Source of the DNA: Holtermannia corniformis
Lineage: Eukaryota; Basidiomycota; Tremellomycetes; Holtermanniales
Assembly (NCBI GenBank): GCA_001599935.1
Contig: BCIJ01000042.1
Coordinates: 15,648-79,647 of the forward strand
DNA length: 64,000 nt
Reading direction: 5' to 3'
The notes beneath the pieces are model-generated. The model had not been told where the DNA came from, ran no database searches, and saw only the letters and a list, made by a program, of their open reading frames with translations. Positions within the stretch are counted from its first letter, which is position 1. Each line of letters begins with the position of its first letter. Below, in pieces: positions 44,206 to 53,008 of this stretch. A program made the translations under genes and the position numbers.

Positions 44206-44974
44206 TCACGGCTTGAGCGAGGCGGGAAAGGTGCCAGCCTCGACCTGCTCGTCCCACTTGCCCGACTGAACGGTGCGTCAGTATACGCTCAACCGCCGTG
44301 CGTGCGCGCGCCGCAGTGACACACCCATTCGTCTGTAGGGCGCAACGTCAGCACACATACAAGGTAGGGAAGACGCAGAGGACGTACTAGGGCAGAGCGA
44401 TTGGTAGGCGCGCTTGAACTGCTTGCATGGCGCAAACTCCTCTCCCTTGGCGTTGATGCACTTGTGGTAGTCGACGTAGTTTTGCTGCGCGTGCAAGTGA
44501 GCCAACACTGACCGCGGCAACAGCCGAGCTATACTGTACGCACCCAGCTAATCGAATCAACAGAACCCCATCGCGGTCAGTCTCTCCACAGCAGCTCGTC
44601 CAACCTCGGCGACGTACCAGTGCTTGGTCTGGTTGGTGTTGGGGAACCGAGCGCTGCGCGTCACACTCGTCAGCAACCGTGCTGTCCTTCAAGGCTCCGT
44701 CCCGGATTATCCCGAGGGCAGAACCTCACAAGCCGTTCACTCACTCAAAGCCAGCGGTCTGGAGCTGTAGATCAACCGGCGATTGCCGCTCGATCAGTCC
44801 TGTATTTCACGACCACCACACCACCGTGCAACTCACAACGTATTGCCTGGAATCCGTATCATCCAATAGGTGCAGAGACAGAACCAAGAGTAAAGGCGAG
44901 ATTGTCAGCCCCCGACCAGCTCGGTTTCGCCTACCAAACGACGCAGTTGAGTATACTGACTTTTCCTCTGCCAT
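44206..44974 (-). CDS. COX12: cytochrome c oxidase subunit VIb (Cox12), eight exons, three of them microexons
   Basis: A small intermembrane-space subunit of complex IV. Family landmarks are [29 protein letters not shown] and F-A-P-C-K-Q-F-K-R-A-Y, ending K-W-D-E-Q-V-E-A-G-T-F-P-A. The twin Cys motifs C-x9-C (residues 27 and 37) and C-x10-C (48 and 59) are intact. To recover this the coding sequence must be joined from 44961-44974 (14 nt), 44837-44846 (10), 44745-44764 (20), 44618-44653 (36), 44544-44547 (4), 44388-44484 (97), 44325-44332 (8) and 44206-44265 (60). Every junction has GT and AG. The sum is 249 nt, giving exactly 82 aa plus stop. The 4-nt exon supplies the conserved Trp after Cys27, and the 8-nt exon supplies the conserved N-E-W. 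Confidence 0.9.
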
Positions 44975-45214
44975 GATGAATCCGAGGTCGCTGCTGTCGT
45001 CCGAGGTCTGCCTTACTGTGCGCTCGGGTCGATTCTCCTGGCGACGGACGAGCGGGAGCATTTCTTGGCGGGTGGGAGAATTCGGAAAGAACCCGAGTGG
45101 CCGGTGTGGCGGACGGGGCAGAAGGTCGCGCCAAGAGATGCGTGCATGTCCCAAGCTATGCATAAAGGAGTATATCTCAGTGTTCTGCTGGGCAGGCCAA
45201 TACACGACGTGCTT

Positions 45215-45481
45215 TCAATCTGCCGCAGTACCGTTGATTCCATTGGTCAATGGACCCGCCCGCCTGTCGCGCTCAGCCCATGCCGCCGTTAGCGCCTCGC
45301 TCATCGCCCCGTGATCGGTTGTGGACGGTACATCGATCTCAACGTCTTCTCCAAGTCGGTAGCAATGGTCGCTTATATGCGTCGCAGTGACGGTGACTTT
45401 ATGCGCGTGCTCCAGGAGGCCGCGGTGGGCAGGGTAGTAATCGTGGGTAGTCTGCGATGCTCCTCGTAAACTCGTCGTCAT
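45215..45481 (-). CDS. array member 1, small His/Cys protein (88 aa)
   Basis: Starts M-T-T-S-L-R-G. The shared block reads Y-Y-P-A-H-R-G-L-L-E-H-A-H. The conserved Cys is in S-D-H-C-Y, and the C-terminal part has E-A-L-T-A-A-W-A-E-R. It is the most diverged member, recognisable mainly by exact His spacing and the end helix. There is no signal peptide or membrane segment. An in-frame Met lies 7 codons upstream (45502). It sits 240 bp upstream of the COX12 start on the same strand. The function is unknown. Confidence 0.5.
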   Translation of the reverse strand: MTTSLRGASQTTHDYYPAHRGLLEHAHKVTVTATHISDHCYRLGEDVEIDVPSTTDHGAMSEALTAAWAERDRRAGPLTNGINGTAAD

Positions 45482-45888
45482 GGTTTTATCGGGCAAGATC
45501 ACAACGCAGACAGCTAGAGGCTACTTTGAGGAAGCCAAGACGGACTTGAGGGAGAAAGGATGACAAGCGCCGTTACGAAGCTTCGAACAGGCACCTACAT
45601 AGCGCGGTGAATCCCTGTTTGTGTCGGTCCAAAGCTCCTGGTCGCCTACACCGCAGACTGGTCGGCATAGACTCATGTCTCAGTGCTCGGTACACCAAGA
45701 TTGGGAAGGTGTGGGGGCACACAGTCACATCGGACTAAACGTCACTGCCTGCCGGCTGTCTGCGAAGGATTCTGCGGTAAGTAGGCGGTGTGTATCATCG
45801 GTGAGAAGCCATGCAGTGTGTAGCAGTGAGACGGCAATAAACTATCATACGCTTCGCTATCGTCTACCGAAAATGTGCGGGCGCGTGC

Positions 45889-46134
45889 TCATGCTTGCTC
45901 CGAGGCTGACCAGAGTGCCTTTGCCGCTTCCTTCACATCGCTTGGACAGGCGTTGGCTGCAACTTCGACCACTTTAGAGTTCCTGGATTGTGAGCACCAG
46001 TCGCGAGCCCCTTGGGTAGAAGCCGGTGTCATGGTATGGTTGTGAGGACCAGAGGAACCGTGCGAGGTTGAATAGGTCGAGCTTATGGGCCACTGATTGG
46101 GATCATCGGCGGCGGGGAGCATGTCAACGGCCAT
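45889..46134 (-). CDS. array member 2, small His/Cys protein (81 aa)
   Basis: Starts M-A-V-D-M-L-P-A-A-D-D. The shared block is Y-S-T-S-H-G-S-S-G-P-H-N-H, followed by T and then D-W-C-S-Q. It ends with an Ala-rich helix (V-K-E-A-A-K-A-L-W-S-A-S). A good TATA box (TATAAAT on the minus strand, 46192-46197) lies about 58 bp before the ATG. An in-frame Met further upstream (46182) lies beyond the start expected from that TATA box. No signal peptide. Function unknown. Confidence 0.6.
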   Translation of the reverse strand: MAVDMLPAADDPNQWPISSTYSTSHGSSGPHNHTMTPASTQGARDWCSQSRNSKVVEVAANACPSDVKEAAKALWSASEQA

Positions 46135-46191
46135 TGTGAAGGCTTGATATGTTGAGCAGCTATCTTTCCTTGCTGAGCACATTTATAAGTG

Positions 46192-46197
46192 GCGAAG
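46192..46197 (-). promoter_or_regulatory. TATA box of array member 2
   Basis: ACTTATAAAT on the minus strand, about 58 bp upstream of the start codon. Confidence 0.45.
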
Positions 46198-46544
46198 CTC
46201 GAAGGCGCTCGAGCGCATAGGAAGAGCACGATGCGACAGACCAGACGCTGCCTCTGAAAGGTGCCTGCCTTCCGTGCAAGCAGGCTTCGTCACCTCGGTG
46301 AGCTTCACATACAAACGGCCAGTCTCCTGTGTGCTCAGTACTACGATGGGAAGCTCTGTTGTGGTCTCCAGAAGGACAGCGCACTGTGGTGGTCGTGCGC
46401 GTCTTGTCCGTCGAACCTTCTCGACGGATTTGGATGGATCGCATGTGGATCGCGTAGGCCAGATTGGTGCATAGCATCGAACAGTCAAACAGCAGCTGAT
46501 TCACCGCAGCTTCCTATCTCGACAAGCAGCAAGGCGTTCGTCCT

Positions 46545-46575
46545 TCAGCCGGAGCCGGAGCCGGAGCCGGTGGAG
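46545..46575. repeat. 6-bp simple repeat (ccggag)
   Basis: Four or so tandem ccggag units encode the Gly-Ser tail of array member 3. Confidence 0.6.
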
Positions 46576-46835
46576 GTGCTACCGGTGTCGAAAGCGTAAG
46601 TCCCTGACTGCCCGGACTGATACTGGCTCCATAAGGCTGTAAGCTTTTGTATATTGGCTTCCCTTTTGGCTTCCTCGTTGACAGGATACGATATGTCCTC
46701 AAAAAGGAGCTTCGTGAGTTTGAGTTGGGAGCAGGAATCCCTGAAACAGATTCTGCCCTCAGACAGGTAATCGGACGCTGTATGCGAGTGCGGAGTCATC
46801 CCCCCATGTCCGGATTCGTATGTAAGTATTGCCAT
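46545..46835 (-). CDS. array member 3, small His/Cys protein with Gly/Ser tail (96 aa)
   Basis: Starts M-A-I-L-T. The shared block is Y-E-S-G-H-G-G-M-T-P-H-S-H, followed by T-A-S-D-Y, then C-F-R-D-S-C-S-Q. The C-terminal helix contains N-I-Q-K-L-T-A-L-W-S-Q-Y-Q, closely like members 1 and 2. The last 15 residues are a Gly/Ser/Thr tail (G-S-T-S-T-G-S-G-S-G), encoded by a ccggag trinucleotide-pair repeat at 46545-46570. The open frame extends upstream of this Met, but the chosen start matches the length of the other members. Confidence 0.6.
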   Translation of the reverse strand: MAILTYESGHGGMTPHSHTASDYLSEGRICFRDSCSQLKLTKLLFEDISYPVNEEAKREANIQKLTALWSQYQSGQSGTYAFDTGSTSTGSGSGSG

Positions 46836-47140
46836 GTTGAGATTGCGGATTGGTAGACAGCCATCTAAAAATACGCGCACGTCATGTCTTATGCTCAAGA
46901 CCATGGAAGGCACCGCGCAGTATATGGTAGGACTCCCTTCTTGCACTGCCATTGTATCCTCGCTGGCTGCTTCGAACAGAAGGATCTCGGAATGACCTAC
47001 ACCATTGTCGTTCGCGAAGCCCATCTCGATTTGAAATTTTTACTTTGCATGAGTAGACAACTGAACTGACGAATCTCATCTCTATTATCGAGGGTCAAAA
47101 CTTTGAGCACCTCCGCGGCAGAGACCACGAGTATCGGTCG

Positions 47141-47476
47141 CTACTCGCGCAAGTGTTTCGGAATCCACATCTGCGATGGGTTGGGAGTGGCACGCGGTTC
47201 TCGATCGACCGGCATCAATACAACATCGGAATATGTCTTGCCCTGGTAAAACCGAGTGACAACGGAAGGGATCGTGCTAGGCGGGACGTTCTCATTCAGA
47301 AACGTAGAGCATTTCCACGCCGAGCACGAATCCATGATTCCCTTGAAACCGGTGGTTCGGGAGGTATGAGGCCAGGAGACGTGAAAGTGAGCGGGTAAGT
47401 CACTGTGGGTCACCGAGTGTTTATGGCTCTGGTAGCGCTTGGATTCGCTCGGAGTCAGTCCGGGCAGCGAGCTCAT
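47141..47476 (-). CDS. array member 4, small His/Cys protein (111 aa)
   Basis: Starts M-S-S-L-P-G-L-T-P-S-E-S-K-R. The shared block is H-S-V-T-H-S-D-L-P-A-H-F-H, then V-S-W-P-H-T-S-R-T-T-G, then D-S-C-S-A-W-K. It is the longest member, with a basic/Pro tail (P-R-A-T-P-N-P-S-Q). With members 5 and 6 it forms a subgroup sharing S-W-x-H-T-S-R-x-[TS]-G-x-x-G. The P-S-E-S-K segment near the start is also in member 5, so these two look like the most recent duplicates. Met 47527 upstream is an alternative start. Confidence 0.65.
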   Translation of the reverse strand: MSSLPGLTPSESKRYQSHKHSVTHSDLPAHFHVSWPHTSRTTGFKGIMDSCSAWKCSTFLNENVPPSTIPSVVTRFYQGKTYSDVVLMPVDREPRATPNPSQMWIPKHLRE

Positions 47477-47941
47477 GGTGTAGTCGATTGTGAGTCGCGA
47501 CCACGACTTCGAGGTGCTTAAGTACATGTCTCGCCGCTCGACACTGCCTTCTGACCAGCTGCTTCGCGACTCTAATGAAAGTCACAGATGAGCAAGTAAC
47601 ATGCCAAAGTCACCATGTGCGTGACGAAGAGATCAAGCCATCTCGCGGTTTGATTGCGAGTACCTTCTGGATCGAAGCCGTTCAGCAACCTGCACGCGTT
47701 CGAAGGCTATGCACTTGCATCTCTTGATGCCATCGTGACGTTCTCTGACAACCGTAGGAAGGCATGCGCAAGAGGGCGCGCAACCCGATTCCGAAAACGA
47801 GAAAGAAGCAGTTGAGACTAATTTGCATGCGACATGAAGCACGTAAGAGATATCCGACCTCGCGCACAGCCAGGATCCAACCTGTTTATTGCCGACAGAG
47901 GCATTGCATGTTTTTCAAAGAGAAGCTACGGTTGCGAACCC

Positions 47942-48244
47942 TCAGACGTCGTTCTCGAGCTGCCTGATGATGTCCAAATCATCTTGTGTCAGGTGACTAG
48001 ATGCGCTGTTGACAGACGTCCCTGTCGTTTCGTACGCTTGGCGGATGCCTTTCGGCCAGTCTTTGTATACTGGCGCGGGCGTGAACCACACTGAATCCTT
48101 GTGCGCCGAGCACAGCGAGATGATCCCTTGTTGACCAGAAGTCCTCGACGTGTGCAACCATGAAGTATGTTTATGGGCAGGCAGCCCGCTGTGGGCGACG
48201 GGGTGATTGAAGTGCTGTGATGCTTTTGACTCGCTTGGATTCAT
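47942..48244 (-). CDS. array member 5, small His/Cys protein (100 aa)
   Basis: Starts M-N-P-S-E-S-K-A-S. The shared block is H-P-V-A-H-S-G-L-P-A-H-K-H, then T-S-W-L-H-T-S-R-T-S-G, then S-L-C-S-A-H-K-D. The tail is acidic/polar (L-T-Q-D-D-L-D-I-I-R-Q-L). A TATATA-like element is at 48280-48286, about 40 bp upstream. It is closest to member 4 in both protein and DNA. Confidence 0.65.
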   Translation of the reverse strand: MNPSESKASQHFNHPVAHSGLPAHKHTSWLHTSRTSGQQGIISLCSAHKDSVWFTPAPVYKDWPKGIRQAYETTGTSVNSASSHLTQDDLDIIRQLENDV

Positions 48245-48707
48245 GATCGTACGAGGACATGCCGGTGTGCGTTGCTCCGAATATATGCTTCAGGCTCGCC
48301 TGGCAAAAACGTGATCCACTTAGTTGATAGTCCGCCCACAGTGGATACTACGCTCCTCCGTTGACGAGCAGCAGCCCTTTATGGATCATGCGTCATCAGC
48401 ACGCCTTGCCAGCCTTTCTCCTTTCTCTCCTGTATGATGCAAATGAAAGGCATTCCGTCATTGGTCTTTAGTATCGTCGGAGTGAAGCTTGGACTTTGTA
48501 CTGCAAAGCGAGGGACCGCCAAAACGTCGGCGTCCCTTCAATCAGCCGACAGCGACAGCTGAGCATGGTGTTGCTTGCTTCCTTAGGTCGCATGTATACA
48601 TCTGCCTTTGCATGTTGAAGTGGGCCCAGACAAATCGTAAAGCGCGACGCAATCGCAAGTGGCAAGGACGACAGGCTTGCATGACACCATTTAGCGCATG
48701 GTTCGAC

Positions 48708-49004
48708 CTACACTTGATCCTGCCCAATACTGTTATCCGTCTCATGTACAGCCGACAAGGCCGACTCCTTTGTCAATTGCTGCCAAAACGCGTCGAGCGT
48801 GTCGCGGAATGCACTTGGCGGTGGATGACCCTCCATGAACAGCGTCACATCCCAGGCTTGGCACGAAGTGATGACGCCAGCTACGCCTGTCGCTCTGGAG
48901 GTATGGTACCATGATTCATGGCGGTGCGGCCCTTCACCGCCATGTGAACATTCGTAGCCGACATAGCCAGAGTTCTTGGATGTGCGAGGATCTGATGACG
49001 CCAT
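48708..49004 (-). CDS. array member 6, small His/Cys protein (98 aa)
   Basis: Starts M-A-S-S-D-P-R-T-S-K-N. The shared block is Y-E-C-S-H-G-G-E-G-P-H-R-H, then E-S-W-Y-H-T-S-R-A-T-G, then T-S-C-Q-A-W-D. The C-terminal stretch is R-D-T-L-D-A-F-W-Q-Q-L. A TATA box (TATAAA on the minus strand, 49052-49057) lies about 48 bp upstream. It combines features of both subgroups (Y-E-x-S-H-G-G of members 2/3, S-W-x-H-T-S-R of members 4/5), so it may be nearest to the ancestral form. It is transcribed divergently from the HCNGP-like gene. Confidence 0.68.
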   Translation of the reverse strand: MASSDPRTSKNSGYVGYECSHGGEGPHRHESWYHTSRATGVAGVITSCQAWDVTLFMEGHPPPSAFRDTLDAFWQQLTKESALSAVHETDNSIGQDQV

Positions 49005-49051
49005 GGAGAAGATGGTGCTCTGTATGTGAAAGAAACTGGCAGCAGCACCAC

Positions 49052-49057
49052 TTTATA
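49052..49057 (-). promoter_or_regulatory. TATA box of array member 6
   Basis: AGTTATAAAG on the minus strand, about 48 bp upstream of the start codon of member 6. Confidence 0.45.
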
Positions 49058-49211
49058 ACTGCTTCAAGTGACCCTGCTGCTCCGCCGAGCAAGGGAGGAC
49101 GTCATTTGCGCAAGGCTCGTCAAAAGAAGATTGCCGAGGGGGTTTGGCGGCCAACTTGGACTTGGCTCGGTGCTGGCTGCGAAGACTTCTGACCGTCGTC
49201 AACCACGGAAA

Positions 49212-50468
49212 ATGCAAGGTAGGTCGCGCCAATCGTTGCTGCACAAGTCATCTTGAAGACCAGCAGGCTGACACTGTCACAGGGCTCCTGAGCTACAACG
49301 ACAACTCATCGCCCGAATCGTCGCCCCGTCGCCCACCAGCGGGACCTTGCGTACGTCTTGTCGCCTCAACTTGATGGCTGTTGAATCACGCTCTGCCCTC
49401 CCCATTCTTTCGATCTAAACGGCTTGCTGCGCTATGTCAACGTACTGGCGCTCATAGAATGGTGCAGGTGAGCTGCGGCTGATGGGTACTGGCGGATGGT
49501 TGTTGACGAGGAGTGCAGGGCCCAGCAAAGTGAACGCCGTTGCGAGCTCTTCATCAATGCCACTACCCCCCTCTCGGCCTAGTAAAACGATCTCACACCT
49601 GCCGTCCGGCGTCAAGGTGACCAAGACTCTATCGGCATCGCCAGCTTCAAGGCCGGCGGCCGAGACCAGTGCCCCGCCAACCAATGTGCACACGCCAGCC
49701 AAAGACGTTCCAGCTGCGACGCGGGATACTCGAGGCAAAGAGTACGAGGGGCTAACGGACGAGCAAGTGCTCCGGATCGTCACGCGACCCAGTGATTGGC
49801 AAGGTGAAGAGGATTGGGGCATCCCGGCGGCCGTTCCAGCCGAGCAGGCGAGCGAGAGCCTCAAGGTGTGCAATACTACGGGTGGTCCAAGCTTGATGTT
49901 GACATGTGCAGGCCAAGGTTGCCAACTTTCTAGACCTCAAGTATACAAAAGACCAGCACATCAACACGTCGCTGCTGTCAAGTACGGCGTTTGCCAATCC
50001 GAATATCTACAAGAAACTGGTGCGTCGCGCGTGTACGGACCTCTCACACGTCGCTGAGTCAATCAGGTCGAGTTTGTTGCCATCTCCGAGTCTGCGTCCG
50101 CTTTCCCTGGAGGCGGTTGGCTGACACGTCAGAGGTTGGAAACAAACATGGACGCCTGGGGCCCATCGTCCATCTCTGCTGCACAGCGAGCCGAAGCCGA
50201 AGCTATCAAGGCCAAGCAGGAGCGGGGTGCGCGATCGGAGATCTCCTTTGCATCTGCGTCGGGTAAAGACCGCGAGGCGAGGTTACGCGAGGGGCTCGAG
50301 AAGCGAGATCGCTACTCGAGAGGCCTGACAAGCGACGCCGGCGGCTCTGGGCACAAGCGAGAACGAGAGCGGGACAGCAGGGAGCGCTATGGTGACGAGC
50401 GGCGGTACAAGGAGCGCGAGAGGCCTAGAGGGAGAGAGCGCGAGGACGAGTACAAGCATAGGCGGTGA
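49212..50468 (+). CDS. HCNGP/SAP30BP-like nuclear protein
   Basis: HCNGP-family proteins are nuclear and linked to transcription and splicing. The core is Y-E-G-L-T-D-E-Q-V-L, then E-E-D-W-G-I-P, then K-V-A-N-F-L-D-L-K, then N-P-N-I-Y-K-K-L joined to V-E-F-V-A-I and F-P-G-G-G-W. The I-Y-x-K-L-[VI]-x-F and G-G-W blocks match HCNGP. The C-terminal 70 residues are Arg/Glu/Asp-rich (R-E-R-E-R-D, R-G-R-E-R-E). The best 5' structure has a first coding exon of only 7 nt (49212-49218), then L-L-S-Y-N-D-N-S-S-P-E-S from 49282. A possible 10-nt exon precedes G-P-S-K-V-N-A. The last two introns (49867, 50019) are clear. The 5' microexons are tentative. Confidence 0.78.
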
Positions 50469-50625
50469 TGCCAGTTTCGCTCACGCGCCTAAGTGCAGTG
50501 TTAAATTGCCACCCGCACAACTAAGCACGCGCCTGACTTTTTGTTTGGTCATTGTCTCTCTCGACCTGTGGGTTGCTTGTACGACCTGTCTCCGACTTGC
50601 TGCACGACTGTGAGAGCTTACAGCA

Positions 50626-52805
50626 ATGTCCACACCACTGGCAAGACACAGAAAGTGTCACTCGTCATCGGCGCTGAGCGCCGTGCTCGACTCGCCATCA
50701 ACTTCATCCCCGGGTCCAAGCAGGCGGCCCGTGCCACAACAACCGCGAGACAAGGACACTGCTTCGCTCGCCTTCCTCCCGGGCCTCATGACGCCGTCTC
50801 GCAAATCTGCGATGGCCCTCGACAAGAGTCAGACGCGATCACCGGCCAAGGCGCGCGTCAAGGCGGAAGCTACCGAGGCCGACATCAACGGATGGTTGAA
50901 TGATGTTCGTCTGCTTGCGGCTGTCACCTCAGACGGGGCTGACACGCACCCAGCTCCGATCCTTGCGATCCTCTCATCGACGACGTAGAGTGGCTCTGGA
51001 AGGACTTGAAAAGGCTTTGTTACGAGTCTGCGTCAGACGAACAGAGAGGCCCGAGCGAACCAAACATTCGTCGGGCGACAGCCTGCCCACGCTCTCATTT
51101 TTGGTCGGCTTGCAGCGTAAGCTTATGACGTGACAGTACCGTATACTGACATCCTCAGCTCATGTACCCCTCATCGGACTGCTCAGCAGGCACTCTCAAC
51201 AACTGTCCCTCCTGACATCCCTTCCGCTGCCCTCGGATCCAAACGTCGGCATGGAGCAGGCTCAGCTTCTCCCGCAGCTCATACTCGAGCTCGAGACGGC
51301 TCTGTCAGTCTTGCAGGGTCTCTCATTGCTTGATTGCGGCGCAAAGGCGACTGTAGGAGAAAGCTGGTGTATCGAGGTCAGTCTTGACCTGGCTAGCTCG
51401 TCGTCACACTGATAGCCCAGACCCTCATCGACTTGCTGCTGCTGCTGCGAACACAGCCAGCAATGAAGCGAGAAACCTCGGGACCCGCCGAGGGCTCGAC
51501 CCACCCCATTGCGTACACCATCCTCGACCTGTTGTTCTGCATCCTCGTCGATTCACCGCAGAACGCTCGGTGCTTTGAACGTATCGGCGGCCTCGAGGCT
51601 ATCGTCAGGCTGCTCAAGGGGACGGGCGTCGCGCGAGAGGTTCGGTGCGTATATCATGGCCGCCGGCAAATCAGCTCACACGTGTGCAGGATGAAGTGCA
51701 TCGAGTTCCTCTACTTCTACCTGCAGCCCGAAGATGCGTACAAGCAGCAGATGCGATCAACATCAAATACCTCGGCTGGCTCCTCCTCTTCGGGCTCTGC
51801 ATCACCGCTCTACCCACCTTCCCCACTGTCATCCTCCAGCCGCTCATCTTCCGACTCTTCCGCGACGACGCTGTATTCATCTCCAACGCGTGCGAAGCGT
51901 GCTCAAGCGAAAGCAACGGGTGATCCAGATCACTGGTCTGATCTTGACATTCCCTTTGTGCCACAGACACCGTCGCGCAAACCTCAGCCCGAGCTCGGCT
52001 TCTTGACACCGACTACCGGCCGCGTGGCGTCGTCCGCCGGCCTGACGCGCAGCGGCAGTGCACAGCAACTGAGCACCCCGCTCACCAATCGGCGGATGGG
52101 CAAGGCCTCTGCCCCGGCTGGACCTGGAGCAGGTTCGGCGTCACTCGGCATGGTGCTGGAAGAAGCCGCTCAGCACCCTGTTCCACCCAGCCCGCGCTTC
52201 ACCCCTCGACGGCGTGACGACGAAGCCAAGATTGGTCTCGGACTAGGATTGCCGAGAAGCAACAGTCGCGGTTCGACTTCGTCATCTTCGTCGCGCGAGT
52301 CGGATCTGTTTGCGCCGACGGCCTCAAGCCCGGCACTAGGCATGTCGAGATCACGCACGAACCCGGCGCTAGGCCTCTCGCACTCGAGTTCATCGGTGGC
52401 CGAGTCGGGTCACAAGCGCAGGCCATCACGCAGTCCGCTCGTGCAATCTACTACCCCTGGCTCGGCTTCTCCAGTCACGGAATCGACATCGACGCCCAAA
52501 GCACCGCCTAGGCTACGGGACATTGCCAAGTCGCGCTTGCCGGCCTCGTCTTCTTCACCGGCATTGGCCAGTCTGGTCTCAACACCAAAGGCCAAAGGCT
52601 CTCCCGTGCCCGTCCTACCGCCCGATGACGGCGGTGTGAGGAGGTCGGTGCAACAAAAGAAGGAACTGGTGAGTCACGCTGCGATCGCTTGTGCCTTGCG
52701 CTGAACATCCCGCAGCTGAGCGTATGGCTCGGCAACGTCGACGACCTGATCCAAGGCGTGGACAATGTTGGCTTCTGGCGTTCGCTGGGCGGCCGCAAGC
52801 CGTGA
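50626..52805 (+). CDS. cdc14: SIN component Cdc14 (Sid1-partner type, not the phosphatase)
   Basis: In S. pombe Cdc14 binds the Sid1 kinase in the septation initiation network at the spindle pole. Landmarks run through short exons: I-N-G-W-L-N-D, L-E-G-L-E-K-A-L, L-V-G-L-Q, then L-E-T-A-L-S-V-L-Q-G-L-S-L-L. Next is P-I-A-Y-T-I-L-D-L-L-F-C-I-L-V-D-S-P-Q-N-A-R-C-F-E. Next come G-G-L-E-A-I-V-R-L-L-K and K-C-I-E-F-L-Y-F-Y-L-Q-P-E, both highly typical of the PF08045 fold. A Ser/Pro/Thr-rich insert of about 300 residues follows. The last exon gives L-S-V-W-L-G-N-V-D-D-L-I-Q-G, the family's end motif. The insert has many S/T-P sites. The stop is at 52803-52805. Confidence 0.88.
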
Positions 52806-53008
52806 TCCCTCTACTGGACTGTACCCACCCGCTAGGATGCATCTGATGACTAACGACCGACATGGCGGATTATATGCATCGTATATGTGCAAATGGGGTT
52901 GGATCATGGCTCATGCAAAGTGACATGCAGTGTGGTCTACAGGATCGTGAGCGACCGCGACAGCATGCTGTAGAGTGTCGACGGACCTAGGGATGATACA
53001 GCCGTGCG

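Larger units (their letters stand above)
45215..49004 (-). other. tandem array of six small paralogous genes (H-x5-H-x-H family)
   Basis: Six intronless ORFs of 81-111 codons lie head to tail on the minus strand, separated by gaps of 305-465 bp, with a pitch of about 600-770 bp. All six have a 13-residue block with His at positions 5, 11 and 13 (H-x5-H-x-H), a Cys 13-19 residues later, and a C-terminal helix-like stretch with an aromatic residue. Nothing else intervenes. The members are listed separately. I recognise no named family. Confidence 0.75.

Noticed and set aside
44807..45205. 133-codon minus-strand frame covering the COX12 start
   Set aside because: Its frame includes the COX12 start codon and first exon but otherwise reads through introns and leader. 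The spliced Cox12 explains the region better.
46160..46504. 115-codon minus-strand frame between array members 2 and 3
   Set aside because: It lacks the H-x5-H-x-H block and the C-terminal helix, and it overlaps the TATA region of member 2.
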